Assembly: GCA_034670065.1 (NCBI GenBank) | Contig: JAXMOG010000003.1 | Span: 1 to 64,000 of the forward strand | Direction: 5' to 3' | From: Mesobacterium_A sp034670065 | GTDB taxonomy: Bacteria; Pseudomonadota; Alphaproteobacteria; Rhodobacterales; Rhodobacteraceae | DNA: 64,000 nt | Part shown: positions 34,357-42,431 of the stretch, one piece after another | Numbering within the stretch: position 1 is the first letter of the stretch | Layout: each line of letters opens with the position of its first letter | The notes under the pieces: model-generated | Seen by the model: only the letters and a program-made list of their open reading frames with translations | What the model was told of the DNA's origin: nothing | Databases searched by the model: none | Translations under genes and position numbers: made by a program

Positions 34357-36222
34357 ATGTTGAAAATAGTCGAAATGAATTATGCCGTCGAAGGCCGCCC
34401 GCTGTTTGAGGGCGCCACGGCCACCATCCCCGTTGGTCACAAAGTGGGGCTGGTCGGGCCCAATGGGGCTGGCAAAACCACGCTGTTCCGATTGATCCGG
34501 GGAGAATTGGCGCTGGAGTCCGGCTCTATTGACCTGCCCCGGCGCGCCAAAGTTGGTGGTGTGGCGCAGGAAGTGCCTTCCTCTGATGTCTCTTTGCTGG
34601 ACACCGTGTTGGCCGCCGATGAAGAGCGCGCCGCTTTGCTGGCAGAAGCCGAGGTGGCCAGCGATGCCACCCGGATTGCCGAGGTGCAGACCCGGCTGGT
34701 GGATATTGACGCCTGGTCGGGTGAGGCGCGGGCGTCGTCTATCCTGAAAGGGTTGGGGTTTACGGACGCGGATCAACAGCGCCCGTGCAGCGATTTTTCG
34801 GGCGGCTGGCGGATGCGCGTGGCCTTGGCCGGGGTGCTGTTTGCCCAGCCTGATTTGCTGCTATTGGACGAACCGACCAACTATCTGGATTTGGAAGGCG
34901 CCCTGTGGCTGGAAACCTATCTGGCGCGCTACCCGCACACGGTGATCATCATCAGCCACGACCGGGGTTTGTTGAACCGGGCTGTGGGGGCGATCTTGCA
35001 TTTGGAAGACCGCAAACTGACGTTTTATCAGGGGCCCTATGACCAGTTTGTGCGCCAGCGCGCCGAACGCCGTGCACAGGCCACCGCCATAGCCAAGAAG
35101 CAAGACGCCAGACGCGCCCATCTTCAGGGCTTTGTCGACCGGTTTCGCGCCAAGGCTTCGAAGGCCAAGCAGGCGCAGGCGCGTCTGAAGATGATCGAAA
35201 AGATGGATATGGTCGCCGCCCCGGAAGAGGCCGCCAAACGCGTCTTCACCTTTCCGCAGCCGGATGAGCTGTCCCCTCCGATCTTGCGCGTCGAAGACGG
35301 GGTTGTGGGCTATGACGGGCGCTCTGTTTTGCGGCGGCTGGATTTGCGCATCGACCAGGACGACCGCATCGCGCTGCTGGGGCGCAATGGGCAGGGCAAA
35401 TCCACGCTGTCCAAACTGCTGGCCGGGCGACTGGAGCTGATGGAGGGCAAAATGACCTCTTCGTCCAAGCTGCGGATCGGGTATTTCGCCCAGCACCAGG
35501 TGGACGAGCTGCGCATCGACGAAACGCCCCTGGCCCATTTGGCGCGGATGCGACCAACTGAGATGCAGGGCCGCCATCGCGCGCGGCTGGCGGGCTTTGG
35601 CCTGCAACAGGCGCAGGCGGATACCATTGTGGCGCGGCTGTCAGGCGGGCAGAAAGCGCGCTTGTCACTGTTGCTGGCCACGTTGGATGCGCCGCATTTG
35701 CTGATCCTGGACGAACCGACCAACCACCTGGACATCGAAAGCCGCGAGGCGCTGGTAGAAGCGTTGATGGCCTATTCCGGGGCGGTCATTCTGGTGAGCC
35801 ACGATATGCATTTGCTGTCGATGGCAGCTGATCGGCTGTGGCTGGTTTCTGATGGTTTCGTAAAGCCTTACGAGGATGACCTCGAGTCTTACCGAAAGTA
35901 TTTACTGACCCAGGCAAAACCAACCGGCGGCAAGGGTGCGTCGCAAAAATCCAAAGGTGGGAAACCGGCCAAGACGGTGAACACCAATATCCCGGCACTG
36001 AGGGCAGAGGTCCGCAAGTGTGAAGAGCGGGTCGAAAAGATCACCGATATGCATGAAAAACTGGCCACCAAGCTGGCCGACACCACGCTATACGGGGATG
36101 ACCGCGCGTCCGAGCTGGAAGTTTGGAACCGCAAATATGCCGAAGTCTCGGAAGGGCTGGCGCGCGCCGAGGCGATGTGGATGAAAGCATTGGAGCGGCT
36201 GGAAATGGCTGAGAAGGGGTGA
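34357..36222 (+). CDS. ABC-F family ATPase (Uup/YheS-like)
   Basis: A 621-residue soluble protein with two ABC domains and no membrane part. The first has VGPNGAGKTT and LLLDEPTNYLD, the second LGRNGQGKST and LILDEPTNHLD; a charged linker joins them and a C-terminal coiled coil (~535-620) follows a Lys-rich spacer. ABC-F proteins bind ribosomes at the E site and affect translation or give antibiotic protection; the subtype here is not fixed. The open frame extends upstream to 34207 through the dsbB repeat, but ATG 34357 starts right at the conserved domain. Confidence 0.93.
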   Translation: MLKIVEMNYAVEGRPLFEGATATIPVGHKVGLVGPNGAGKTTLFRLIRGELALESGSIDLPRRAKVGGVAQEVPSSDVSLLDTVLAADEERAALLAEAEVASDATRIAEVQTRLVDIDAWSGEARASSILKGLGFTDADQQRPCSDFSGGWRMRVALAGVLFAQPDLLLLDEPTNYLDLEGALWLETYLARYPHTVIIISHDRGLLNRAVGAILHLEDRKLTFYQGPYDQFVRQRAERRAQATAIAKKQDARRAHLQGFVDRFRAKASKAKQAQARLKMIEKMDMVAAPEEAAKRVFTFPQPDELSPPILRVEDGVVGYDGRSVLRRLDLRIDQDDRIALLGRNGQGKSTLSKLLAGRLELMEGKMTSSSKLRIGYFAQHQVDELRIDETPLAHLARMRPTEMQGRHRARLAGFGLQQAQADTIVARLSGGQKARLSLLLATLDAPHLLILDEPTNHLDIESREALVEALMAYSGAVILVSHDMHLLSMAADRLWLVSDGFVKPYEDDLESYRKYLLTQAKPTGGKGASQKSKGGKPAKTVNTNIPALRAEVRKCEERVEKITDMHEKLATKLADTTLYGDDRASELEVWNRKYAEVSEGLARAEAMWMKALERLEMAEKG

Positions 36223-36311
36223 TGGCGTTTTACCTCTGGGTGTTCGCTTGGCCACCCTCTCGCAAGTGGCAGGGGGTTTCGCGACCCGCGAATTTGTGAT
36301 CCTGTGAAGAC

Positions 36312-36929
36312 ATGGAAATAAGTTTCTTCATCACAGCTTTTGCCACTTTGTTTGTGGTGGTGGATCCTGTTGGGCTGACGCCAATGTTCATTGCGCTTAC
36401 GCAGGGCGTCCCACCTGCGCAGCGCCGTGTTATCGCGTTGCGGGCCTGTGTGATTGCGGCGGCGATCCTGGCCGCTTTTGCGTTCTTCGGCGAAGCCGTG
36501 TTGGGCTTTATCGGGATCACCATGCCGGCATTTCGGATTGCCGGGGGCATCCTGTTGTTTCTGACCGCGCTGGACATGCTGTTTGAACGGCGCACAAAAC
36601 GGCGCAAATCGCAATCGGAAGAAGAAGAGTTTGAAGACCCTTCGGTATTTCCATTGGCCATCCCCTTGATCGCAGGACCGGGCGCAATTGCCTCGGTCAT
36701 CCTGTTGGTCGGCAGTGCGCCGGGTCTGGCGGGGACATTGGGGGTTCTGGCCGTGGCGCTGGCAGTTCTGGTGATTGTGCTGACGCTGTTCTTGATCGCG
36801 GGTCAGATCGAACGGCTGCTGGGGCCAACCGGCATTTTGGTGGCCACACGTCTGCTCGGCATGCTGCTGGCTGCCCTGTCTGTTCAATTTGTACTGGATG
36901 GCCTGCGGGCGCTGGGGTTGGGCGCCTGA
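36312..36929 (+). CDS. MarC-family integral membrane protein
   Basis: A 205-residue protein with six hydrophobic helices, matching MarC/UPF0056: N-terminal FVVVDPVGLTPMF and central PLAIPLIAGPGAIASV. An acidic/basic cytoplasmic loop (RRTKRRKSQSEEEEFED) lies mid-protein. Its function is unclear; it is no longer accepted as a multidrug resistance factor. It converges on eda. Confidence 0.93.
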   Translation: MEISFFITAFATLFVVVDPVGLTPMFIALTQGVPPAQRRVIALRACVIAAAILAAFAFFGEAVLGFIGITMPAFRIAGGILLFLTALDMLFERRTKRRKSQSEEEEFEDPSVFPLAIPLIAGPGAIASVILLVGSAPGLAGTLGVLAVALAVLVIVLTLFLIAGQIERLLGPTGILVATRLLGMLLAALSVQFVLDGLRALGLGA

Positions 36930-36963
36930 AACGCCCCGGTGTCTTGGGGCGGTGACGATATCG

Positions 36964-36984
36964 GGGGCAGGAATGCCCTGCCCC
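36964..36984. terminator. hairpin between convergent marC-type gene and eda
   Basis: An 8-bp perfect stem (36964-36971 with 36977-36984) with a 5-nt loop in the 78-bp convergent gap; a second weaker stem lies just before it. The T run is poor, so efficiency is uncertain. Confidence 0.45.
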
Positions 36985-37007
36985 GTCAACTTTGTGCATT
37001 TGGACGA

Positions 37008-37649
37008 TTAGCGCGACAGCGCAGCGGCCTCTTTCGCCAACGCTTCGATCCCGGCCCAATCACCGGCAATCACCTTGTCTTTTGGCGCAACCCAGCTGCC
37101 ACCAACGCATAGCGTGTTGGACAGGGACAGGTAATCATCGGCATTCTTCATCGACACACCGCCGGTTGGGCAAAAGCTGACCTGTGGCAACGGACCACCA
37201 ATGGCTTTCAGCGCGGGCGCACCACCAGAGGCTTCGGCCGGGAAGAACTTCTGAACCGTGTAGCCTTTTTCCAGCAGCATCATCACTTCGGTTGCGGTGG
37301 CCGCCCCCGGAAGCAACGGCAGGTCATGGTCGATACAAGCTTGAACCAATGTATCCGTTGCACCTGGTGAAACACCAAAGGTGGCACCAGCGGCCTTGGC
37401 CGCAGCAACATCATCAGGGGTCAGCAACGTACCAGCACCAACAGCCCCACCCGGTACTTGTGACATGGCGCGGATCGCGTCCAAGGCAGCTGGGGTGCGC
37501 AGGGTGACTTCCAACGCTGGCAATCCGCCCGCCACAAGGGCGGCGGCAAGGTCAGCGGCAGTATCGGCCGAGTCGATCACCAGCACAGGGACGACGGGGG
37601 CCAGCATGCACAAGTCACGTGCAGCGGCAGATTGATCTTGCGGAGTCAT
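37008..37649 (-). CDS. eda: KDPG aldolase (2-dehydro-3-deoxy-phosphogluconate aldolase)
   Basis: A 213-residue class-I aldolase that splits KDPG to pyruvate and glyceraldehyde-3-phosphate, the last step of the Entner-Doudoroff pathway. The strand with EVTLRT (catalytic Glu), GAGTLLT, and the Schiff-base lysine in QKFFPAE are all visible, as is SFCPTGGV. It follows edd by 28 bp on the same strand, so they form one unit. Confidence 0.96.
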   Translation of the reverse strand: MTPQDQSAAARDLCMLAPVVPVLVIDSADTAADLAAALVAGGLPALEVTLRTPAALDAIRAMSQVPGGAVGAGTLLTPDDVAAAKAAGATFGVSPGATDTLVQACIDHDLPLLPGAATATEVMMLLEKGYTVQKFFPAEASGGAPALKAIGGPLPQVSFCPTGGVSMKNADDYLSLSNTLCVGGSWVAPKDKVIAGDWAGIEALAKEAAALSR

Positions 37650-37677
37650 CGGAACCTATCCTTTGTCGAGACGAGAG

Positions 37678-39483
37678 TTAGACCACAACAGCCGCGCCCT
37701 GAGAGGCGAGGCCCACATTGCGGCGGAATACATCAAAAAGTTCACGACCAACACCATGGCCGTTTCCGGTTAAATCAGCAGTGACAGGCGTACGGTCTTC
37801 GAAATCAGCCGCCAGACATGTCAACGTACCGGCAACGGCATCAACACGCACCACATCCCCGTCACGAACACGGGCCAATGGGCCACCTGCGGCAGCTTCG
37901 GGGCTGACGTGAATGGCCGAAGGCACCTTGCCCGACGCGCCAGACATCCGCCCATCAGTCACCAGCGCAACATTCAGACCGCGGTCCTGCAAAACCGCCA
38001 AGGTTGGCGTAAGACCGTGTAATTCGGGCATCCCGTTGGCCTGCGGCCCCTGGAAACGTACCACGATGACGGTGTCGGTTGTAATCTCACCTGCTTTGAA
38101 CGCGGCTTTGACGGCATCCTGATCTTGGAACACGCGCGCCGGCGCTTCGATCACATGGCGTTCTGCGGCCACTGCACTGACTTTCATCATGCCCTGCCCC
38201 AGATTGCCTTGCAGCTGCTTCAAACCGCCAGATTTCTGGAACGGGTCAGACGCAGGACGCAGAATTTTTTCGTTCTGGCTTTGCGCCGGGCCATCTTCGT
38301 AAATCAGGCCAGCATCGGTCAGCTTTGGTTCCTGAGTATAGCGGCGCAGCCCATCACCAGCGACGGTTTTCACATCGTCATGCAACAGACCGTCTTCCAG
38401 CAATTCGCCGATCATATAAGCCAATCCACCAGCAGCGTGGAAATGGTTAACATCTGCCAAACCGTTGGGGTAAACTTTGGCCATCAAAGGTGTCACTGCG
38501 GACAGGTCTTCGAAATCTTCCAGCTCCAACGCCACGCCAGCTGCGCGGGCCATTGCTGGCAAGTGCAGCACCAGATTGGTTGACCCGCCCGTCGCCATCA
38601 ATCCGACGATACCGTTGACAAAGGCTTTGGCATCCAGAATTTCGGACACCGGGCGATAGTCATTCCCCAGCGCCGTGATCTGCAAGGCGCGTTCGGTTCC
38701 AGCCACTGTCAATGCATCGCGCAACGGGGTGCCCGGATTGACAAAGCTGGTTCCTGGCAGGTGCAGGCCCATGAATTCCATCAACATCTGGTTGGAATTG
38801 GCGGTGCCATAAAACGTACAGGTGCCCGGCCCATGGTACGAGGCCATCTCGGCCGCCATCAGCTCTTCGCGGCCCACGTCACCGGTGGCAAATTTCTGAC
38901 GGACCTTGGATTTTTCGTCGTTGGGCAAACCGCTGGTCATTGGACCTGCGGGCAGGAAGATACCCGGAATATAGCCAAACGTCGCCGCCGCAATCACCAG
39001 CCCCGGTACGATCTTGTCACACACACCCAGATAAACAGCGGAATCAAACGTGTTGTGCGACAGCGCGACCCCGGCTGCCAGTGCGATAACATCGCGTGAA
39101 AACAAGGACAGCTCCATGCCGACCTGCCCTTGGGTAACACCATCACACATCGCAGGAACACCGCCTGCAACCTGTGCCGTACCCCCAGCGTTGCGCGCCG
39201 CTTCACGAATAATGTTGGGATAGGATTCAAACGGCTGATGGGCCGACAGCATATCGTTATAGGCCGTCACGATCCCCAGATTGGGCGCCAGACCATCGGC
39301 CAGGCTGCCTTTGTCGTCGCCCATTGCCGCATAGGCATGTGCCTGGTTGCCACATGTCAGATGGGCCCGGCGCGGGCCTTCCTCTGCGGCGCGACGCATA
39401 CGATCCAGATAAGTATCACGCATTTGCTGGCTGCGTTTTTCGATCCGGTCGGTGACGGTTGCGATGGTTGCGTTCAGCGTCAT
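37678..39483 (-). CDS. edd: 6-phosphogluconate dehydratase
   Basis: A 601-residue IlvD/Edd-family dehydratase that converts 6-phosphogluconate to KDPG. Length and motifs (LGIVTAYNDMLSAHQPFE, GGVPAMCDGVTQG, GKVPSAIHVSPEA) fit Edd rather than IlvD. Cysteines for the iron-sulfur cluster lie in the CDGVTQG and GVCDKIVPG regions. It is first in the edd-eda unit; a LacI-type palindrome lies about 90 bp upstream. Confidence 0.97.
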   Translation of the reverse strand: MTLNATIATVTDRIEKRSQQMRDTYLDRMRRAAEEGPRRAHLTCGNQAHAYAAMGDDKGSLADGLAPNLGIVTAYNDMLSAHQPFESYPNIIREAARNAGGTAQVAGGVPAMCDGVTQGQVGMELSLFSRDVIALAAGVALSHNTFDSAVYLGVCDKIVPGLVIAAATFGYIPGIFLPAGPMTSGLPNDEKSKVRQKFATGDVGREELMAAEMASYHGPGTCTFYGTANSNQMLMEFMGLHLPGTSFVNPGTPLRDALTVAGTERALQITALGNDYRPVSEILDAKAFVNGIVGLMATGGSTNLVLHLPAMARAAGVALELEDFEDLSAVTPLMAKVYPNGLADVNHFHAAGGLAYMIGELLEDGLLHDDVKTVAGDGLRRYTQEPKLTDAGLIYEDGPAQSQNEKILRPASDPFQKSGGLKQLQGNLGQGMMKVSAVAAERHVIEAPARVFQDQDAVKAAFKAGEITTDTVIVVRFQGPQANGMPELHGLTPTLAVLQDRGLNVALVTDGRMSGASGKVPSAIHVSPEAAAGGPLARVRDGDVVRVDAVAGTLTCLAADFEDRTPVTADLTGNGHGVGRELFDVFRRNVGLASQGAAVVV

Positions 39484-39571
39484 GTCTGGCCTTTCTGGAA
39501 AGGTTGTCGGTTTGGGCTGAATAGTGCAGCGCTACGGTATGTGGAAATTGTTTACGCTCCCAATAATGCCG

Positions 39572-39583
39572 TTAGCGCTAACT
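39572..39583. promoter_or_regulatory. LacI/GntR-type operator upstream of edd
   Basis: A perfect 12-bp palindrome, GTTAGCGCTAAC, centred ~94 bp upstream of the edd start in the divergent gap with the rRNA methyltransferase gene. This CG-centred form is typical of LacI-family sugar regulators. No regulator gene is adjacent in the window. Confidence 0.6.
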
Positions 39584-39657
39584 GTAAAGACATCTTCCTG
39601 TACCAAATCCGCCTGCCCGGGCTTTCGCACAGCGTCTGATGTCGCTATGCAAACGCC

Positions 39658-40851
39658 ATGAATGATACCCTTCCTATAGTCCGCCTTCGCCCCAAGGCCA
39701 ATGCCACCGCGATAAAGCGGGGCTATCCTTGGATATTTGCCGATGAATTGGTCACCGACCGACGTACCAAGGCGCTGGCGCCCGGTACAGTGGCGATATT
39801 GGAAGATGGCGATCGTCTTCCGCTGGGCGTGATTGCGGTCAACCCAGAGTCCAAGATCATAGGCCGTATGCTGGATCTGTTCGGCAACACCGTTCCCGAT
39901 CAGGCATGGCTGGCCGCCCGTCTGCACCGCGCCTTGATGCTGCGCGAACGTTTGCACGACACCCCCTACTATCGGCTGGTTCATGCAGAGGCGGATGGAT
40001 TGCCCGGTGTGATCATTGACCGGTTTGGCGACACCTGCGTTATTCAACCCAACGCCGCGTGGGCCGAATTACTGCTGGAGCCACTGACGCAGGCCTTGGC
40101 CCAGGTCACAGGCTGCACCAATATCCTGAAAAACGCCGGTTCCCGCGGCCGCGTCCTGGAAGGGCTGGACGCCGAGGACAAGGTCCTGCTTGGTACAGCG
40201 CCAGATGCGCCGGTGCCCGTTCAGATGAATGGTGCAACATATATGGCCGATGTGACCGGTGGTCAGAAAACGGGCCTGTTTTACGATCAACGCCCCAACC
40301 ACAATTTTGCCGCCCGACTGGCTGACGGTGCCCGTGTCCTGGATGTGTTTTCTCATGTCGGCGGGTTCGGCCTGGCCTGTCTGGCCGGTGGTGCGACCAG
40401 CGCGCTGTCGGTAGATGGCTCCGCCCCGGCGCTGGAACTGGCAGAAGCCGGTGCGCAGGCGATGGGCGCAGCAGATCGCTTCACCACCCGCAAAGGGGAT
40501 GCGTTTCAAGCACTGACAGCCTTGGGCGAAGATCAGGAAAGATTTGACGTGGTGATCTGCGATCCACCTGCCTTTGCACCGTCCAAACAGTCCATGCAGG
40601 CCGGTCTGCGCGCCTATGAACGCGTTGCACATCTGGCCGCACCTCTGGTCGCCGAAGGTGGCTATCTGGTCTTGTGCTCCTGTTCGCATGCCGTTGATCT
40701 GTCCAAGTTTCAGGGCGCTTGCCTGCGCGGTATCGGCCGCGCCAGACGCAAGGCACAGCTGATCCACACGGGCGCTGCCGGACCCGACCATCCTTTGCTG
40801 CCACAGCTGGCCGAAAGCGGATATTTAAAAGCGCTGTTTTTCCGGCTGTGA
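39658..40851 (+). CDS. RlmI-like rRNA (cytosine-C5) methyltransferase
   Basis: A 397-residue SAM-dependent methyltransferase with an N-terminal PUA-like domain (~1-80) and a Rossmann domain carrying VLDVFSHVGGFGLACL (SAM site) and the catalytic region VVICDPPAFAPSK; a cysteine pair in LVLCSCSH matches the RlmI/RlmK group that methylates 23S rRNA. Its stop overlaps the GTG of the PIN protein (GTGA), so the two are co-translated. Confidence 0.9.
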   Translation: MNDTLPIVRLRPKANATAIKRGYPWIFADELVTDRRTKALAPGTVAILEDGDRLPLGVIAVNPESKIIGRMLDLFGNTVPDQAWLAARLHRALMLRERLHDTPYYRLVHAEADGLPGVIIDRFGDTCVIQPNAAWAELLLEPLTQALAQVTGCTNILKNAGSRGRVLEGLDAEDKVLLGTAPDAPVPVQMNGATYMADVTGGQKTGLFYDQRPNHNFAARLADGARVLDVFSHVGGFGLACLAGGATSALSVDGSAPALELAEAGAQAMGAADRFTTRKGDAFQALTALGEDQERFDVVICDPPAFAPSKQSMQAGLRAYERVAHLAAPLVAEGGYLVLCSCSHAVDLSKFQGACLRGIGRARRKAQLIHTGAAGPDHPLLPQLAESGYLKALFFRL

Positions 40852-41387
40852 AGGTTCTGCTGGATACCTGCGTTCTCTACCCCACGGTGATGCGCGAGGT
40901 TCTGCTGGGCGTTGCAGCGACCGGGGCGTATCAACCGCTCTGGTCGGATCGCATATTAGAGGAATGGGCCCGTGCCGCCCGCAAACTGGGCCCCGAGGGG
41001 GAGCCACAGGCCCGCGCCGAAATTGCGCTGCTCCGGGCGCATTGGCCCAAGGCAATTGTCACATGGCCACCCTCTCTGGAAGACCGGCTGTGGCTACCGG
41101 ATACGGCGGATGAACATGTGCTGGCGGCGGCGATTGCCGGCCATGCCGATGTTCTGGTGACAATGAACGCCAAGGACTTTCCCCGCAACATCCTGGCCGA
41201 AGAAGGTCTCAGCCGCGCTGACCCGGATGCCTTTCTGATCGGCCATTACGCCGCCGATCCAGATTCCGTCCGCGCCGTGTGCCAAACCGTTCTGGACAAC
41301 GCGCGCAAAATGCCCGGCCCGGACTGGACGATGCGATCCTTGCTGAAAAAAGCGCGCCTGCCCCGCTTGGGCAAAGCGCTCAGCTAA
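40848..41387 (+). CDS. PIN-domain protein without a visible antitoxin
   Basis: A 179-residue PIN-fold protein. Acidic residues of the nuclease site are seen in KVLLDTCVLYP (D), the mid-protein E/D region, and DTADEHVLAAAIAGHADVLVT. The GTG start at 40848 overlaps the previous stop. VapC toxins are shorter (~130-140 residues) and follow an antitoxin; here there is none, so a housekeeping RNase or an RNA-binding role is as likely as a toxin. The reading from 40719 in the same frame is a shadow of the methyltransferase. Confidence 0.85.
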   Translation: MKVLLDTCVLYPTVMREVLLGVAATGAYQPLWSDRILEEWARAARKLGPEGEPQARAEIALLRAHWPKAIVTWPPSLEDRLWLPDTADEHVLAAAIAGHADVLVTMNAKDFPRNILAEEGLSRADPDAFLIGHYAADPDSVRAVCQTVLDNARKMPGPDWTMRSLLKKARLPRLGKALS

Positions 41388-41405
41388 CCCCCCTCATCTC
41401 ACAGA

Positions 41406-42203
41406 TCACATCGCGTCTGGCGCAATCCCCTCCGCCGGGGTTGCCAGCTGATCATACAAATGCCACGTGGCATGCCCCAGCAATGGCAAGGCTATGAACA
41501 ACCCCAAGAAGCCGGGCACCATTGCCACAAACGTGCCAATCGCGATCAGCGCTGCCCAAGCCAACATCGGTCCGGGATGGGCCAGAACATATTGAAAAGA
41601 TGTAATCATCGCCGTCACGAAATCCACCTCCCGATCCAACAGGATCGGCAAGGCCAGAACCGTGATCATATAAAGCAGCAGCGCAAAACCCAGCCCCACC
41701 ACACTGCCCACCGCCAGCATGATCAACCCGTTGGTCGACAGGAAAATCGCCATCGAGGATGACACATTTGTCATCGTGCTCAGCCCCAGAAACAGCGCAA
41801 AAATCATGTGCCCCAAAAAGAACCAGAACAAGAACACAACCACGATCACCGCGCTGATCGACGGCAGTTGTCGCTTGGATTGCCGCAGAATGACCGAAAA
41901 AATCTGCATCCAGTCCAACGCCTCTCCCCGCTCGATCCGGCGCGACACGTCATAAAACCCGGTGGCTGCAAACGGCCCCAACAGCGGAAATCCGATCGCC
42001 GCCAACACCAACCAAAAGGTTGTGCCAGTTGCCATGGTCACCGCCGCCATCACCCAGCCGGCAAGCACGTAAAACCCCGCAAAAATCAGCGCAAACCCCG
42101 GCGCCCGGCGCAAGTCTGCCCAGCCTCGGCGCAAAGCCTCTTTCAGGATATCCACCGTGACATGCCGCAATTCAGGCACACCATGGATTGGCGTCTCAGG
42201 CAT
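41406..42203 (-). CDS. DUF2189 integral membrane protein
   Basis: A 265-residue membrane protein with about six hydrophobic helices, matching DUF2189. The N terminus carries a conserved amphipathic segment (LKEALRRGWADLRRAPGFALIFAGFY split by the first helix). No function is established for the family. It is followed by nothing on its strand before the PIN gene converges. Confidence 0.85.
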   Translation of the reverse strand: MPETPIHGVPELRHVTVDILKEALRRGWADLRRAPGFALIFAGFYVLAGWVMAAVTMATGTTFWLVLAAIGFPLLGPFAATGFYDVSRRIERGEALDWMQIFSVILRQSKRQLPSISAVIVVVFLFWFFLGHMIFALFLGLSTMTNVSSSMAIFLSTNGLIMLAVGSVVGLGFALLLYMITVLALPILLDREVDFVTAMITSFQYVLAHPGPMLAWAALIAIGTFVAMVPGFLGLFIALPLLGHATWHLYDQLATPAEGIAPDAM

Positions 42204-42358
42204 GGCTTCTCCTCCCTAAAAAAGCCCTGCACGTTTCCAAAAACGATATAAGCCTGCCTGCCCCCTCAAATGCAACACGCACGATATGTCAGGCCGCAGA
42301 AAGTCGAAAAAACCGCCCTCCCCGCGACCAAACACGTAAAAAGCCACCGTTTTTCCGG

Positions 42359-42417
42359 CTTCTTCTGTTCAAAAATACCTCGGGGGAGGTGCCGCAGGCG
42401 CCGGGGGCAGCGCCCCC
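42359..42417 (-). repeat. terminator-like dispersed repeat, copy after the DEAD-box gene
   Basis: On the minus strand, GGGGG/CCCCC and GCGCC/GGCAC-like hairpins are followed by CCCCCGAGGTATTTTTGAACAGAAG, nearly the same as the copy after dsbB. It begins 14 bp past the helicase stop, on the helicase strand, as a terminator would. Confidence 0.85.
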
Positions 42418-42431
42418 AACGGCCCGACGGT

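Noticed and set aside
40719..40847. Upstream extension of the PIN-domain frame
   Set aside because: It overlaps the methyltransferase coding region and encodes Arg/Pro-rich shadow sequence; GTG at 40848 overlaps the previous stop and begins at the conserved fold.
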